Below are positions 8,280 through 17,966 of a stretch of DNA of 64,000 nucleotides, piece by piece. Positions within the stretch are counted from its first letter, which is position 1. Each line of letters starts with the position of its first letter. The stretch is from Synechococcus sp. PCC 7336 (GTDB taxonomy: Bacteria; Cyanobacteriota; Cyanobacteriia; Thermostichales; PCC-7336): NCBI RefSeq assembly GCF_000332275.1, contig NZ_CM001776.1:620001-684000 (forward strand). The letters run 5' to 3'. Made by a program: the position numbers and the translations under genes. The notes below the pieces were generated by a model. It saw nothing but the letters and a program-made list of their open reading frames with translations. It had not been told where the DNA came from and searched no databases.

Positions 8280-8690
8280 CTAAAATGCACTGGCAATATT
8301 ATCAACAGCAGCTTCAAGCTTTTTTTGGGTTTGGCTCAGGCGGTCGCTACTGTAAGTTTCTGCCGCTGCATCCATTGCATCTAGCAGTTCCGGTACGGCT
8401 TTGAAATCGTCCTTCAGTTGAGCTCGCTTGGCTTTGGGCAAGTCTTGCGAGATGGAAAATAGCTGGCGGCGCACCAACCCCATCGGACCGTGAATGTAGG
8501 AGCGCACTTCAAGCCACTCTTGCTTGTTCACATAACCTTGCAGAGTATCGACTTGCTCTTGCAGTTGAGCGATGGGGGGCGGTACTTCGGCTGAGGCAGG
8601 CGGTTGCAGGCTAGGCAAACCCATATAGAGAGCGACGGCAAGCAGAGCGGCGATCGCCAGACGGCGGAGTTGAGTCAACATCGTAGGCAT
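8280..8690 (-). CDS. psbQ: PsbQ/CyanoQ-like photosystem II protein
   Basis: PsbQ is a lumenal extrinsic subunit that stabilises the oxygen-evolving side of photosystem II. The 136 residues comprise an N-terminal signal peptide (LRRLAIAALLAVALYMGL followed by PASA) and a four-helix bundle with EWLEVRSYIHGPMGLVRRQL, typical of CyanoQ, and a tail with LSQTQKKLEAAVDNIAS. Most cyanobacterial PsbQ proteins are lipoproteins with a Cys at the cleavage site; none is visible here, so a signal peptidase I type cut is likely. The open frame runs further upstream to 8909, but ATG 8690 (or 8681) starts the signal peptide. Confidence 0.88.
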   Translation of the reverse strand: MPTMLTQLRRLAIAALLAVALYMGLPSLQPPASAEVPPPIAQLQEQVDTLQGYVNKQEWLEVRSYIHGPMGLVRRQLFSISQDLPKAKRAQLKDDFKAVPELLDAMDAAAETYSSDRLSQTQKKLEAAVDNIASAF

Positions 8691-8794
8691 AATTCCAGAA
8701 TTTAAACGGACTGACAACGCAATATACTTCAACATTATTGCTTGAAGCGTTGCGATTCCAATGCCGCGATGCCTACTTTGGGCAGAGGTTTTCC

Positions 8795-10375
8795 CTAAAG
8801 CCACGCCGCCACGCCGCTGCGACGGCGATCGCCCGACCCCACAAACTGGCCGTTCGCGTCTCTCGCAATCGTGTGAACGCCGCCAAAAAACATATTTTGC
8901 TGCGGCCATTGCACGAGGGTTTCATCAGAGGCGATCGCTAGTTCATTGATATCGAGGGATTGAAACCCCGGCTCGATATTCAACACCCCTTCATTCCAAT
9001 GCAGCCTCGGGGCAGCCACCGCGTCGGTCACCGGCAGGCCGAAATCGAGCAAATTCGACAGCACTTGCACGATCGCCGTGCGAATGCGTTTCGACCCCCC
9101 CGATCCCAGCACAATGCTGGGCTTGCCTCCTTCCAACACCATCGTGGGAGCCATCATGGATGACAGCCGCACGTCGCTCTGCCATTGGTGGAAGCCGTGG
9201 GGGTTGAGATCGTCCTCCCCCAACATGTTATTGAGCATCACCCCCGTACCGGGAATGGCATAGGACGAGCCCTCGCCATTGGAAGCGGTAATGCTAGCTG
9301 CATTTCCGTCGCGATCGATCGCACTAATATGGGTCGTGCTGCCCCACTTACTGCCTCCAGTCCCGAGCGAAGCTGCGTACTGTTCGAGGGATTCGCAGGC
9401 GAGAAACTCGTCGGCGATCGCCTGCCGATAAATCTGGCCGTCCAAACGCTCGTTCCGTGCCAGATTGGTGGCGCGCATGATGTCAGTCAGAATCTTCACA
9501 TGCTGCTGCGACCCCAATTCCACTGCCTGCAAGTCAATCCGCTCTAACAACTTGAGCGAAAAGGCAATCAGCGTGCCCCCAAAACTCGGCGTTGGGTTGG
9601 TGAGTAGCGTGCGCCCGCGATAGCGAACGGATAGAGGTTTGCGCTCGATGGTGCGATAGTGCTGGAGATCGGCCAGTGCGAGATGCCCGCCGCGATCGCG
9701 GCAATCGGCCACTAACTTTTGGGCCATGTCCCCTCGATAAAACACTTGCGGTCCTTCTGCAACCCAATACTCTAATGTCGCGGCAAACTCTTTCATGAAA
9801 AGGCGATCGCCCACTTGCAATAACTCGCCACTGGGTGCATACACCCGACGCATCTCGGGGCAGGCGGTCAGAATGGGCTGGAGAATTGTGAAGACGTACT
9901 GCTGAAATTCATTCACCTCCACCCCCTGTTTGGCATAGCGAATGGCGGGCTCGGCCACCACGCGAAAGGGCAGCGATCCGAACCGCTGGTGAATGCAAAA
10001 CGCCCCATCGAGACTGCCCGGTACTGCCATAGAACCGAGCCCGACGTGGAACTCTTGCTGCACGCCGCCAAAATCCACCAGCACTGGATAAAAATTGCTC
10101 TTGCCCGCAGGCCGCTTCTGGCGCGGCGTTTGGGTGAAGAAGTCAAACAGGACATTGTCGCCTGCCTGAGTGTGGGCCAGACAGAAGCCTCCCCCACCGG
10201 CTGAAGTCAAGGCCGGTTCTGCCACCCAAGAAGCCAGCATGGCCGCGATCGCCGCATCGAAGGCATTCCCCCCCGAGCGAAACATTTCTAGCCCAGCGGC
10301 AACCGTTTTGGGATGCCCGGCAGCAATTGCACCTCGGTGTGGGGATGGCATAGCGACTCGCGCGATCGGGGTCAT
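8795..10375 (-). CDS. ggt: Gamma-glutamyltransferase
   Basis: An Ntn-hydrolase that cleaves and transfers the gamma-glutamyl group of glutathione and related peptides. It is made as a precursor that cuts itself before the catalytic Thr, here Thr347 in the motif STTHISAID. Other family marks are SGGNAFDAAIA and SAGGGGF near the N-terminus, PTPSFGGTL, and the small-subunit ITASNGEGSSYAIPGTGVMLNN and MMAPTMVLEGGKPSIVLGSGG. No clear signal peptide is seen, so it may be cytoplasmic. The 526 residues are close to the normal length. ATG 10375 is used; MPSPHRG, eight codons in, is an alternative start. Confidence 0.95.
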   Translation of the reverse strand: MTPIARVAMPSPHRGAIAAGHPKTVAAGLEMFRSGGNAFDAAIAAMLASWVAEPALTSAGGGGFCLAHTQAGDNVLFDFFTQTPRQKRPAGKSNFYPVLVDFGGVQQEFHVGLGSMAVPGSLDGAFCIHQRFGSLPFRVVAEPAIRYAKQGVEVNEFQQYVFTILQPILTACPEMRRVYAPSGELLQVGDRLFMKEFAATLEYWVAEGPQVFYRGDMAQKLVADCRDRGGHLALADLQHYRTIERKPLSVRYRGRTLLTNPTPSFGGTLIAFSLKLLERIDLQAVELGSQQHVKILTDIMRATNLARNERLDGQIYRQAIADEFLACESLEQYAASLGTGGSKWGSTTHISAIDRDGNAASITASNGEGSSYAIPGTGVMLNNMLGEDDLNPHGFHQWQSDVRLSSMMAPTMVLEGGKPSIVLGSGGSKRIRTAIVQVLSNLLDFGLPVTDAVAAPRLHWNEGVLNIEPGFQSLDINELAIASDETLVQWPQQNMFFGGVHTIARDANGQFVGSGDRRRSGVAAWL

Positions 10376-10386
10376 ACGGGGTCATA

Positions 10387-10420
10387 CAAGGATGGTAAGG
10401 CTGCAAGGATGGTAAGGCTG
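10387..10420. repeat. Two tandem copies of a 17-bp unit
   Basis: CAAGGATGGTAAGGCTG occurs twice head to tail between the transporter gene and ggt. It is non-coding and lies downstream of the transporter stop and upstream of the ggt start. No function is evident. Confidence 0.8.
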
Positions 10421-10428
10421 TGACGCCG

Positions 10429-12678
10429 CTATGCTAAAGCACTCTCTATGCCCGAATCGCTGGTAAAGATGCAGGAGGAGCCCGTCAGGGCCATCGCCTG
10501 TTGCACGAACCCGTACTCCGGTGTCGTCTGCAAACCCATGAAGTCCATATCCGATTGAGGCGCATTGGCCAAACAGTCTGCAAAGCTACCGACCATAACA
10601 ATCGTTCTGGCTCGGGCTGGAATGCGGCAATAATCCCGCAGTTCTTCAATAAACTCTCGGGCCGGTTTCGTCTCCTCTTTCGTCGCAACGGCTGCAATGA
10701 GGTTGAGTTGAGCCTGCCAAGCTTTTTGGAGTCGCAGGCTCATGAGCAAGCTGAGGTTAATACTGCCCTTTTGCAGGCGATCGGCGAGGGGAATGGGTTC
10801 CAATTGAGGCCGAATCCACAGGCTGATCACCTCAGCCCTACCCAGACCTGCAACGGGATGCAGCCCCAATAACATCACCCCCACCTTCAAGCGACGAGCT
10901 TCGTCAAACACGGGTAAGGTCTCAGTCCAATTGCTGGGATCTTCAGGGCCGCGAACAAACAGGACGTTGGGACGAAAGAAAGCACTCTGTAGGGTTTGTA
11001 GGGCGGCAATGATGCCAGTTGCAGCGGTATCGACTTCGATCGTGGAATGGGTGGTAAAAATCCCTCGCCGCTGCAGGGCGGCGCTGAGATCGCCAATACG
11101 CGGCGACAAATCCCGGACGGTGGCGCTGGAGGCCAAGCCCAATAAGTTAATCGTTCCTTCTGGCTGACATAAATCGAGCAGCAGGCGAAACTCTCCCAAT
11201 AACTGGGATTTATCTTCGACCGGCACTAACAAAGTGGGCTTCCAGGCCCGAGCACTCGCCACCGCCAACTCCATGGTTTTGGTGGCAGCCCATTGGGCCA
11301 AGGCTTCAAACAGACCGCTGCGGGCTTCCCCCGTCCGACGAATGGGGGTTTGAGTGGCAATGCGCAAGGAGATGGCGATCGCCACCACCAAAGCGCTCAG
11401 GCTAAAAAGGGGATCGATCGCAAACATCGCCACCGTGCAGCCGAATAAGCCGTATAGCGGCACCAGCAGCGGCAATCGCAGCGTCGGACGGAAGGTCATC
11501 AATCCCAGGCTGGTTTCGATCGCCACCACCAGATTGACAGTGGCGTAGGTGAGCAGGAAAAAAATGGTAATCAGGGAGGCGATCGCGTTGAGGTTGCGCA
11601 GTAGCAGCGAGATCGCGACGATCGACCCCGAGATCGCCAGGGCTCGACGGGGCTCGCCGTTGCGCGACAGGCTAGCCACCCACCGACCTGCGGGAATGGT
11701 GCGATCTCGGCCTAACGCCATCAGAATGCGGGGAGCGCCGACGAAGGAGGACAGGGCTGCCGAAAATGTTGCTGCTAGCAGCCCCGCTACAACAGCCGGT
11801 TGCCAGAGGGAACGTTCGGCCAAAATCGTGTAGTTGCGAACCAGTTGGAACGGCGTGCCCGATCGCGACAGCCACCAGCACAAGCCCAGATAAACGACAG
11901 CACTGACGCCAATGGCGGAGAGGGTGCCAATCGGGATGCTCCTGCGACTGTTTTCCAACTCTCCCGACAGATTCACCCCCGACAAGATACCGGTGACTGC
12001 CGGAAAAAACACCGCAAACACTCCCCAGAAATCGGTCCCGACAAAGCCAGTTTCCACTTGACCGGGAAACGTTCCCCACAGCTGGGGAGAGACCACCGGG
12101 TCCCAAGTGACGGGACTGGCGAAAACCGAGATCAGGGAGCCGATAATGAGGATTAAGACTAAATACTGCAGCCGAAAGGCCAAGCCCGCACTGATAAAGG
12201 CGACGGCAAACACGACGGCAAAAGCCCCGAAGTCCACCAGAATGGCAGGATGTTGGGGAAAAATCGACAGCCAGCCCTCGCGGAAACCGATCAGATAGAG
12301 GGTGGCTGCCAGAGACTGAGATAAAAATAGCGGGATACCGACTGCGGCTCCCACTTCCAGCCCCAGCGATTTGGCGATCGTGGCATAGGTGCCACCTGCA
12401 CCGAGGCGCGTATTGGTGGCAATGGAGGCGATCGACAAGCCTGTTGCCAGCGTGATGCTGATTGCAGCCAAGACTACGAGCATGCCCCCCAGCAAGCCAG
12501 CATTGCCCACGACCCACCCCACCCGCAGGTACATGATGGCCCCCAGGATGGTCAGCAAGGTTGGCTTGAACACCCCTTCGAAGGTGTTGTAGCGCTTGAC
12601 CTCGGGGAAATCTGATGAGTGGGGTTTTGACTGTTTTGTGCCAGCCTGTCGCCAGCCGCGAAAAATCCGCCAAGCCAT
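10429..12678 (-). CDS. SLC12-type amino acid/cation-chloride cotransporter-like permease
   Basis: A 749-residue membrane protein of the APC superfamily. Residues 25-470 contain about 12 hydrophobic segments, opening with FEGVFKPTLLTILGAIMYLR, the characteristic first helix of the SLC12 (Na-K-Cl and K-Cl cotransporter) branch; GAGGTYATIAKSLG and SFVGAPRILMALGRDRTIP also fit. The last ~280 residues are a soluble, cytoplasmic-type domain similar in layout to the C-terminal domain of cation-chloride cotransporters, ending with FTSDSGIESAL. The substrate cannot be told from sequence. The gene starts 12 bp after the SDR gene, with GGATAGGA before the ATG, so the two are one transcript. Confidence 0.85.
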   Translation of the reverse strand: MAWRIFRGWRQAGTKQSKPHSSDFPEVKRYNTFEGVFKPTLLTILGAIMYLRVGWVVGNAGLLGGMLVVLAAISITLATGLSIASIATNTRLGAGGTYATIAKSLGLEVGAAVGIPLFLSQSLAATLYLIGFREGWLSIFPQHPAILVDFGAFAVVFAVAFISAGLAFRLQYLVLILIIGSLISVFASPVTWDPVVSPQLWGTFPGQVETGFVGTDFWGVFAVFFPAVTGILSGVNLSGELENSRRSIPIGTLSAIGVSAVVYLGLCWWLSRSGTPFQLVRNYTILAERSLWQPAVVAGLLAATFSAALSSFVGAPRILMALGRDRTIPAGRWVASLSRNGEPRRALAISGSIVAISLLLRNLNAIASLITIFFLLTYATVNLVVAIETSLGLMTFRPTLRLPLLVPLYGLFGCTVAMFAIDPLFSLSALVVAIAISLRIATQTPIRRTGEARSGLFEALAQWAATKTMELAVASARAWKPTLLVPVEDKSQLLGEFRLLLDLCQPEGTINLLGLASSATVRDLSPRIGDLSAALQRRGIFTTHSTIEVDTAATGIIAALQTLQSAFFRPNVLFVRGPEDPSNWTETLPVFDEARRLKVGVMLLGLHPVAGLGRAEVISLWIRPQLEPIPLADRLQKGSINLSLLMSLRLQKAWQAQLNLIAAVATKEETKPAREFIEELRDYCRIPARARTIVMVGSFADCLANAPQSDMDFMGLQTTPEYGFVQQAMALTGSSCIFTSDSGIESALA

Positions 12679-12690
12679 AGTCCTATCCGT

Positions 12691-13668
12691 TCACGACATG
12701 CCGAGTAGCTGCATCTCGTGCATCAGGGTTTCGGCCAGACCGGTTTCCAGCGATCGCGGCTGGTAACTCAACTCCTGTTTTGCTTTTGAGTTGTCGCCCA
12801 GGTAGGTTGTTCCGGCTAAGACCCGCAAACTTTCAGCCGAAAAGGTTGGGGGGACTGCGATCGCGATTTCCACCACTCCCATCACAACTGACATCAGCTT
12901 CAAGAACATGGGAGGTATCTCTGTAGGCTTGGGTACGCCGGTAATTTGCTCTGCCACCATCATTGCCTCGGTCAGGGTATGAGCTGGTCCGGCAATGATA
13001 TAAGTCTCGCTGGGTTTTCCCTTCTCCATTGCCAAAATATGGGCCTGCGCGGTGTCCTCCACATGCGACCAGCAAAAAGCCGTTTGTTTGGGAATCACGG
13101 GCAACTCCCGCTGCAGGTATCGCACGAACGTGGTGCGCAAACTGCTGGTATCCCCCGATCCGTAAATCGCCCCCGGCATCACAATCGTGAGGGGGAGCCC
13201 CTCCGCAATTTTGTCTCGGGCAATCTCGTGGGCGGCGGCTTTGGTGCGATCGTATTCGCTCAGATGGCTGCCCGTATAGTGGAAAGATTCGTCTACGAGC
13301 TTGCCGTGGGTGTCGGAGTTTACCGCTAAGGTGCTGGTGTACACCCCCCGAGCAATGTCGAGTTCTTGCATCAACTCCAACACATTGCGCGTCCCCAGCA
13401 CGTTGATCCGCTCGCCAGCGCCCTGATGCCGAACGCCGAGCTTGTACCAGCCAGCAATGTGGAAAATACCATCCACTCCCGTCATGGGCGATCGCATACT
13501 CTCTTTGTCGGTAATATCGCCGACGTGAAGTTCTATACCCAGCTCCTCAAGTGCCTGCGCTTTAGCGCGATCGCGAATGAGTGCAACGACGGTATGCCCC
13601 TGCTCCACAAGCTGTCTGGCCACTCGTCCGCCAACAAACCCCGTAGCACCTGTGAGAAAGTATTTCAA
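12691..13668 (-). CDS. NAD-dependent epimerase/dehydratase (extended SDR)
   Basis: A 325-residue extended short-chain dehydrogenase/reductase. The dinucleotide-binding motif TGATGFVGG is at residues 7-15, followed by a DxxD-type region HVGDITDKESM and a cinnamoyl-reductase/dihydroflavonol-reductase-like pattern. The catalytic Tyr/Lys pair appears in SEYDRTKAAAH, and MPGAIYGSGD follows. The substrate is unknown; many cyanobacterial members act on isoprenoid or sugar derivatives. It is the first gene of a two-gene unit with the SLC12-like transporter. Confidence 0.85.
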   Translation of the reverse strand: MKYFLTGATGFVGGRVARQLVEQGHTVVALIRDRAKAQALEELGIELHVGDITDKESMRSPMTGVDGIFHIAGWYKLGVRHQGAGERINVLGTRNVLELMQELDIARGVYTSTLAVNSDTHGKLVDESFHYTGSHLSEYDRTKAAAHEIARDKIAEGLPLTIVMPGAIYGSGDTSSLRTTFVRYLQRELPVIPKQTAFCWSHVEDTAQAHILAMEKGKPSETYIIAGPAHTLTEAMMVAEQITGVPKPTEIPPMFLKLMSVVMGVVEIAIAVPPTFSAESLRVLAGTTYLGDNSKAKQELSYQPRSLETGLAETLMHEMQLLGMS

Positions 13669-13691
13669 AATCTCCTCCTATGGTTCTTAAA

Positions 13692-13750
13692 ATTAAGCAC
13701 GAATTCGATCGATTAAGCACGAATTCGATCGATTAAGCACGAATTCGATT
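13692..13750. repeat. Tandem 20-bp repeat upstream of the SDR gene
   Basis: ATTAAGCACGAATTCGATCG occurs twice exactly, followed by a third copy that is cut short. It lies 24 bp upstream of the SDR start on the promoter side, so it could affect expression if copy number varies. No protein is encoded across it. Confidence 0.85.
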
Positions 13751-13923
13751 GCGGAACTCGAGACATCGTGACAGTGGTATCGCAGTTCTCTAGCCAAAGT
13801 CTTGGAGGGATCTAGAACCATCAGGCATTGCCACATCATCTAAATTGGCACCTTCTCAACCGCGTTGAGACAGAAACCTGTCATTCTGAGGATATGCCTA
13901 AAAAGCTTGCAGGCCAATGACTC

Positions 13924-16767
13924 CTAGAACTCTCCTGCCAAAGCGCTCACACAGCGCTCGCATAATTCGGGATGTGCCTCAAAATGGCCCACCTGAGTGG
14001 AGTAATTCCAACACCGCAGGCACTTCGTCCCTTCAGCAGGTTGAATCTCGACGGCAATCCCTTTCCCCCCTTGCCTCAACTCCACTTGGGACGAGATCGA
14101 GAGGTAGCGCAAGAAGTCAGCCCGCTCGCTCAACAACTCGTACAGGTGAAAATCTCCTACTGCCAGCACGACTTTAGCTTCCGCCGATGCCCCAATTCGC
14201 TTCTCAGTGCGAGCCACTTCCAGAGCCTTATTCACCTCGTCGCGCACTTGCCGCAACAGCACCCAATCCTCCGCTAAGTCCGGCTGGTGCCATTGCTTTG
14301 GCAAATTCAGCCAACCCGCTTGAAAGACCGACTGGGCCTCGATCGCGTAGGGTAAGTGGCTCCAGATATCTTCAGCCATGTGGGAGAGAACGGGGGCGAT
14401 CGCCTTAGCCAAGTTCTCCAGTATTAAAGCCAGCACGGTCTGGCACTGACGGCGGCGGGAGGCCGTGGCATGGCTGATGTAAAGGCGATCTTTGCCGATG
14501 TCCAGGTAGAAGTTGGACAGATCCACCACGCAGAAGTTTTGTACCGCCTGGAAGAAGCGGAAAAATTGGTAGGTTTCGAAGGCGTCGGTAATTTCGAGAC
14601 AAACTTCGCGGTGGCGATGCAGGATATAGCGATCGAGCTCCGATAAATCCTCGTAGGCAACGGCATCTCGGGCGGGATCGAAATCGGCTAGGTTGCCCAG
14701 CAAAAATCGAGCCGTGTTGCGCACCTTGCGGTACACATCCGCCATTTGGCCGATGATGGTTTTGCCAATGGGCACATCGCCGCTGTAATCGACACTCGAC
14801 ACCCACAGCCGCAAAACGTCGGCACCATAGGCAGGCTCTTGCTTCAGGTTTTTGCCGCCATTGATAATCACCAGCGGATCGACGACATTACCGAGGGACT
14901 TGCTCATCTTTTGGCCCTTCTCGTCCAAGACAAACCCGTGGGTGAGGACCGACTGGTAGGGGGCACAGCCGTGGACGGCGACGGAGGTGAGCAAACTGGA
15001 TTGAAACCAGCCCCGATGTTGGTCGGAGCCTTCTAGATAGAGTTCGACGGGATAGTGCAGTTCCGGTCGCCGCTCGGCCACAGCCGCCCAAGAGGAACCG
15101 GAATCGAACCAGACGTCCATCGTGTCTGTGCCTTTGATGTAGGTTCGATCGGTGTTGCGATACTGCTCGGGCAACAGCGCTGCCACTGACAACTTCCACC
15201 AAGCATCGGACCCCTGCTCTCGAAAGATGTCGCGCACGTGGGCGATTGTCTCTTCGTTGAGTAATGCCTCGCCCGTTTCCGCGTCGTAAAACACGGGAAT
15301 GGGCACCCCCCAAGCGCGCTGGCGGGAGATACACCAATCGGAGCGATCGCCCACCATTGCCGTAATCCGGTTTTCCCCGATCGCCGGAAACCACTTCACC
15401 TGTTTGATGGCTCTCAGCGCCGCATCTCGGAAGCCTTCCACCGAGGCAAACCATTGGGTGGTGGCCCGAAAGATGGTGGGTTGCTTGGTGCGCCAGTCAT
15501 AGGGATATTTGTGGCCGTAGGGCTCTTGCTTCATTAACGCCCCCGCTTCTGACAGGGCCTCGATCGCCGCTTGGTTGCCGCTGGTGGCTTTGTCTTTCGA
15601 GAGTACGTCCAGACCGACAAAGCGCTCCCCGGCTTCTGCGGTAAACTTCCCCTGCGCATCGACAGGAGACAGGATCTCCAGACCGTATTTCTGGCCAGTA
15701 TTGAAGTCGTCTTGGCCGTGACCGGGGGCGGTGTGGACGATGCCGGTGCCCGATTCAGTGGTGACGTAGTCGCCGAGCACGCAGAGGCTGGGGCGATCGT
15801 AGAGGGGGTGTTGGCCCTCGCTCCGATCCATTACCTTGCCGGGGAAGGTCACTTTGACTTCGAGCGATTCCCCCAGTTTTTGCTCCAGCGCTTCGCGCAA
15901 ATCTGCCGCCACAATTAGATTGCCGAACGTCTCCGACTCCACCACCGCATAGGTGAGTTCGCCGTTGAAACACAGAGCCAAGTTGCCGGGGATGGTCCAG
16001 GGAGTGGTGGTCCAGATGGCCACCCGCAGATCGGGCATGTAGTCGGCTAAGTATGCGGCTGCCTCGGGTTGCAATGACTGGATGGGGAAAGCCACGTAGA
16101 TACTGCGGGAGATATGACCTCCGGGGTATTCCAGTTCGGCTTCGGCCAGGGCCGTTTGGGAACTGGGGCTCCAGTGGACAGCTTTGAGGCCGCGATAGAT
16201 ATAGCCTTTCAGGGCCATTTGGCCGAATACTTCAATCTGGGCGGCTTCGTATTCCGGTTGCAGGGTGAGATAGGGATGCTCCCAATCCCCCCAGATGCCC
16301 AGTCGTTGGAAGCCTGCTTTCTGGCGGGCGATCGCCTTTTTAGCAAAATCCCGTGCTTTGTAGCGCAGTTTGAGGGGAGTGAGCTGTTGCCGCTGTTCGG
16401 CGGTCATGCTCTGCAGCACCTTCAGTTCGATCGGCAGGCCGTGGCAATCCCAACCGGGCACGTAGCGCACCTTGCGCCCTTTGAGCATCTGGTATTTGTT
16501 GATGGTGTCTTTGAGGATTTTGTTGAGGGTGTGGCCCATGTGGATGTCGCCGTTGGCGTAGGGGGGGCCGTCGTGCAGGACGAAGGGCTTGCCAGGGTTG
16601 GTGTCTGCGAGCGTTTCGTAGATCTGGAGATCGGTCCAGAACTGTTGAATCTCGGGTTCTTTCCGAACAGCGTTGGCCCGCATGGAGAATTCCGTTTGGG
16701 GCAGGTTGAGGGTGCTCTTGTAGTCAACAGCGGTGGGGGTAGCTTCGCTCACGGGAGATTTCTTCAC
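13924..16767 (-). CDS. ileS: Isoleucyl-tRNA synthetase
   Basis: Charges tRNA-Ile with isoleucine; a class I synthetase with an editing domain. Near the N-terminus are NLPQTEFSMRANAVRKEPE and the HIGH-type motif GDIHMGHTLNK; WDCHGLPIE and the editing region with TTPWTIPGN follow. The KMSKS motif is present as QKMSKSLGN, and the C-terminus carries a zinc-type cysteine set (KCLRCW and HPELCERC). The open frame extends to an ATG at 16875, but residues 1-36 of that form do not resemble the family; GTG 16767 gives 947 residues, close to normal. No strong Shine-Dalgarno sequence is seen at either start. Confidence 0.95.
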   Translation of the reverse strand: MKKSPVSEATPTAVDYKSTLNLPQTEFSMRANAVRKEPEIQQFWTDLQIYETLADTNPGKPFVLHDGPPYANGDIHMGHTLNKILKDTINKYQMLKGRKVRYVPGWDCHGLPIELKVLQSMTAEQRQQLTPLKLRYKARDFAKKAIARQKAGFQRLGIWGDWEHPYLTLQPEYEAAQIEVFGQMALKGYIYRGLKAVHWSPSSQTALAEAELEYPGGHISRSIYVAFPIQSLQPEAAAYLADYMPDLRVAIWTTTPWTIPGNLALCFNGELTYAVVESETFGNLIVAADLREALEQKLGESLEVKVTFPGKVMDRSEGQHPLYDRPSLCVLGDYVTTESGTGIVHTAPGHGQDDFNTGQKYGLEILSPVDAQGKFTAEAGERFVGLDVLSKDKATSGNQAAIEALSEAGALMKQEPYGHKYPYDWRTKQPTIFRATTQWFASVEGFRDAALRAIKQVKWFPAIGENRITAMVGDRSDWCISRQRAWGVPIPVFYDAETGEALLNEETIAHVRDIFREQGSDAWWKLSVAALLPEQYRNTDRTYIKGTDTMDVWFDSGSSWAAVAERRPELHYPVELYLEGSDQHRGWFQSSLLTSVAVHGCAPYQSVLTHGFVLDEKGQKMSKSLGNVVDPLVIINGGKNLKQEPAYGADVLRLWVSSVDYSGDVPIGKTIIGQMADVYRKVRNTARFLLGNLADFDPARDAVAYEDLSELDRYILHRHREVCLEITDAFETYQFFRFFQAVQNFCVVDLSNFYLDIGKDRLYISHATASRRRQCQTVLALILENLAKAIAPVLSHMAEDIWSHLPYAIEAQSVFQAGWLNLPKQWHQPDLAEDWVLLRQVRDEVNKALEVARTEKRIGASAEAKVVLAVGDFHLYELLSERADFLRYLSISSQVELRQGGKGIAVEIQPAEGTKCLRCWNYSTQVGHFEAHPELCERCVSALAGEF

Positions 16768-16964
16768 ACTGAACAGCCGAACATTCCCTATATTGTAGAA
16801 ACCTATGGGCAAGTCAGCGATATTGAGATAAGTGTAGGAATTTAGGTCGAAGAATCGGGAATGAGAGAGCCTCATTCAGTTACAGACGAAACGGCAATCG
16901 AGGCCAACTTTCCATCGTCCCACAACACGTGTCGATTTTAGTACAGTCGCGATGGCGCCGCCGA

Positions 16965-17642
16965 CTATACTGCTTTGGAATTCGAATGCTTGCGCCGATA
17001 AGCCCAACCCAATCCACCGGCGATCGCCGTGCCCAATAAGGTGATGGGCTCGGGAATGGGAACAACCACTAATTCAGACAGTTGGAAATTGTCATTGGCT
17101 CCCGTTGCAGTAAAGATGAACTGTTGGCCGGACAAGCCAAAAGTAACCGTGGGGGTGTTGGCAGGGGCAAGTAGAAATTGGTCAACACTCAAGACTCCAT
17201 CGACAAACAGCGTGAAATTGTCATTTTGAGCGCCAGTACCGAGGGGGTTGCTGCCGGTGAAGAAGGTTGCCGATGTGAGTCGTACAGCCTGCTCGAAATC
17301 TAAAACCAAAAATTCGCCAGCATTGTCGCTGTCAGGTCCATCAATGACGCTGTCGCCAACCCCAGAGTTAGGCGCATCGCCATTGTCAATACCGAGGCCG
17401 TTGGGAGTCGGGTTGACCAATGCCAGACTGGGAGAGCCCAAAGGTCCTAAAAAAGCAGTGGCTACTACGTCCAGAGTTCCGCTAGTGTCGGCAAACGTCA
17501 CACTTGTTTGGTCGGGCTGCTGCACTCTAAAGTCAAAGGTCAATTGCGCAGCCCGGGCAGTTTTGATAGACATTGGGCTCGTCAGGGCCAAACCAGCGAT
17601 CGCGCCTATGTATCCTAAACGACAGAAATTTTGAAGTGACAT
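16965..17642 (-). CDS. Secreted PEP-CTERM domain protein
   Basis: A 225-residue exported protein. It has an N-terminal signal peptide (through TSPMSIKTARAA), a beta-rich middle region with no recognised enzyme motif, and a C-terminal sorting signal: PIPEP, a hydrophobic stretch LLGTAIAGGLGWAY, then a basic tail RRKH. PEP-CTERM signals are read by exosortases and are linked to surface or exopolysaccharide functions; no exosortase gene is seen in this window. The role of the protein is unknown. Confidence 0.85.
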   Translation of the reverse strand: MSLQNFCRLGYIGAIAGLALTSPMSIKTARAAQLTFDFRVQQPDQTSVTFADTSGTLDVVATAFLGPLGSPSLALVNPTPNGLGIDNGDAPNSGVGDSVIDGPDSDNAGEFLVLDFEQAVRLTSATFFTGSNPLGTGAQNDNFTLFVDGVLSVDQFLLAPANTPTVTFGLSGQQFIFTATGANDNFQLSELVVVPIPEPITLLGTAIAGGLGWAYRRKHSNSKAV

Positions 17643-17966
17643 AATCTACGAGGGAGTAAGCCGTACGACAGCATTGTATGCCCAGTCAGCAAAATATTTA
17701 CGTGCAGAGTGATAGCTTATTCAAAGTTCAGTAAATATACGTACTTTTCGTAGGTGTCTTCCACTAGATATGCCAAGGTAAATTTTGAGCTCTTCGAATT
17801 TTAAGTATGTAAGTTTACAAAACACGGATTGACTGTACGGAGTCTCGACTGGGGGCAATCGAAAGAAAATCCTGCGGAGAGGAGCGGCGGTCACAGAGGG
17901 TCGCTAAGATTTCGAATAGAGCCCTCGCCCACTTGCGGCGATCGGGGCGGACAAAGGAGGCAGCTT
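17643..17966. other. Divergent intergenic region
   Basis: This stretch separates the PEP-CTERM gene from the YbjQ-like pair and must hold promoters for both directions. The left half is AT-rich. The frame of the first YbjQ-like gene stays open back to 17829, but those residues do not resemble the family and the ribosome binding site points to 17967. Confidence 0.6.

Noticed and set aside
8691-8909. Upstream extension of the psbQ frame
   Set aside because: The residues are unrelated to PsbQ and overlap the ggt coding region; the signal peptide begins at 8690.
11672-12673. 333-codon frame inside the SLC12-like gene
   Set aside because: It is a shadow in another frame of the same strand; the main frame has all the family motifs.
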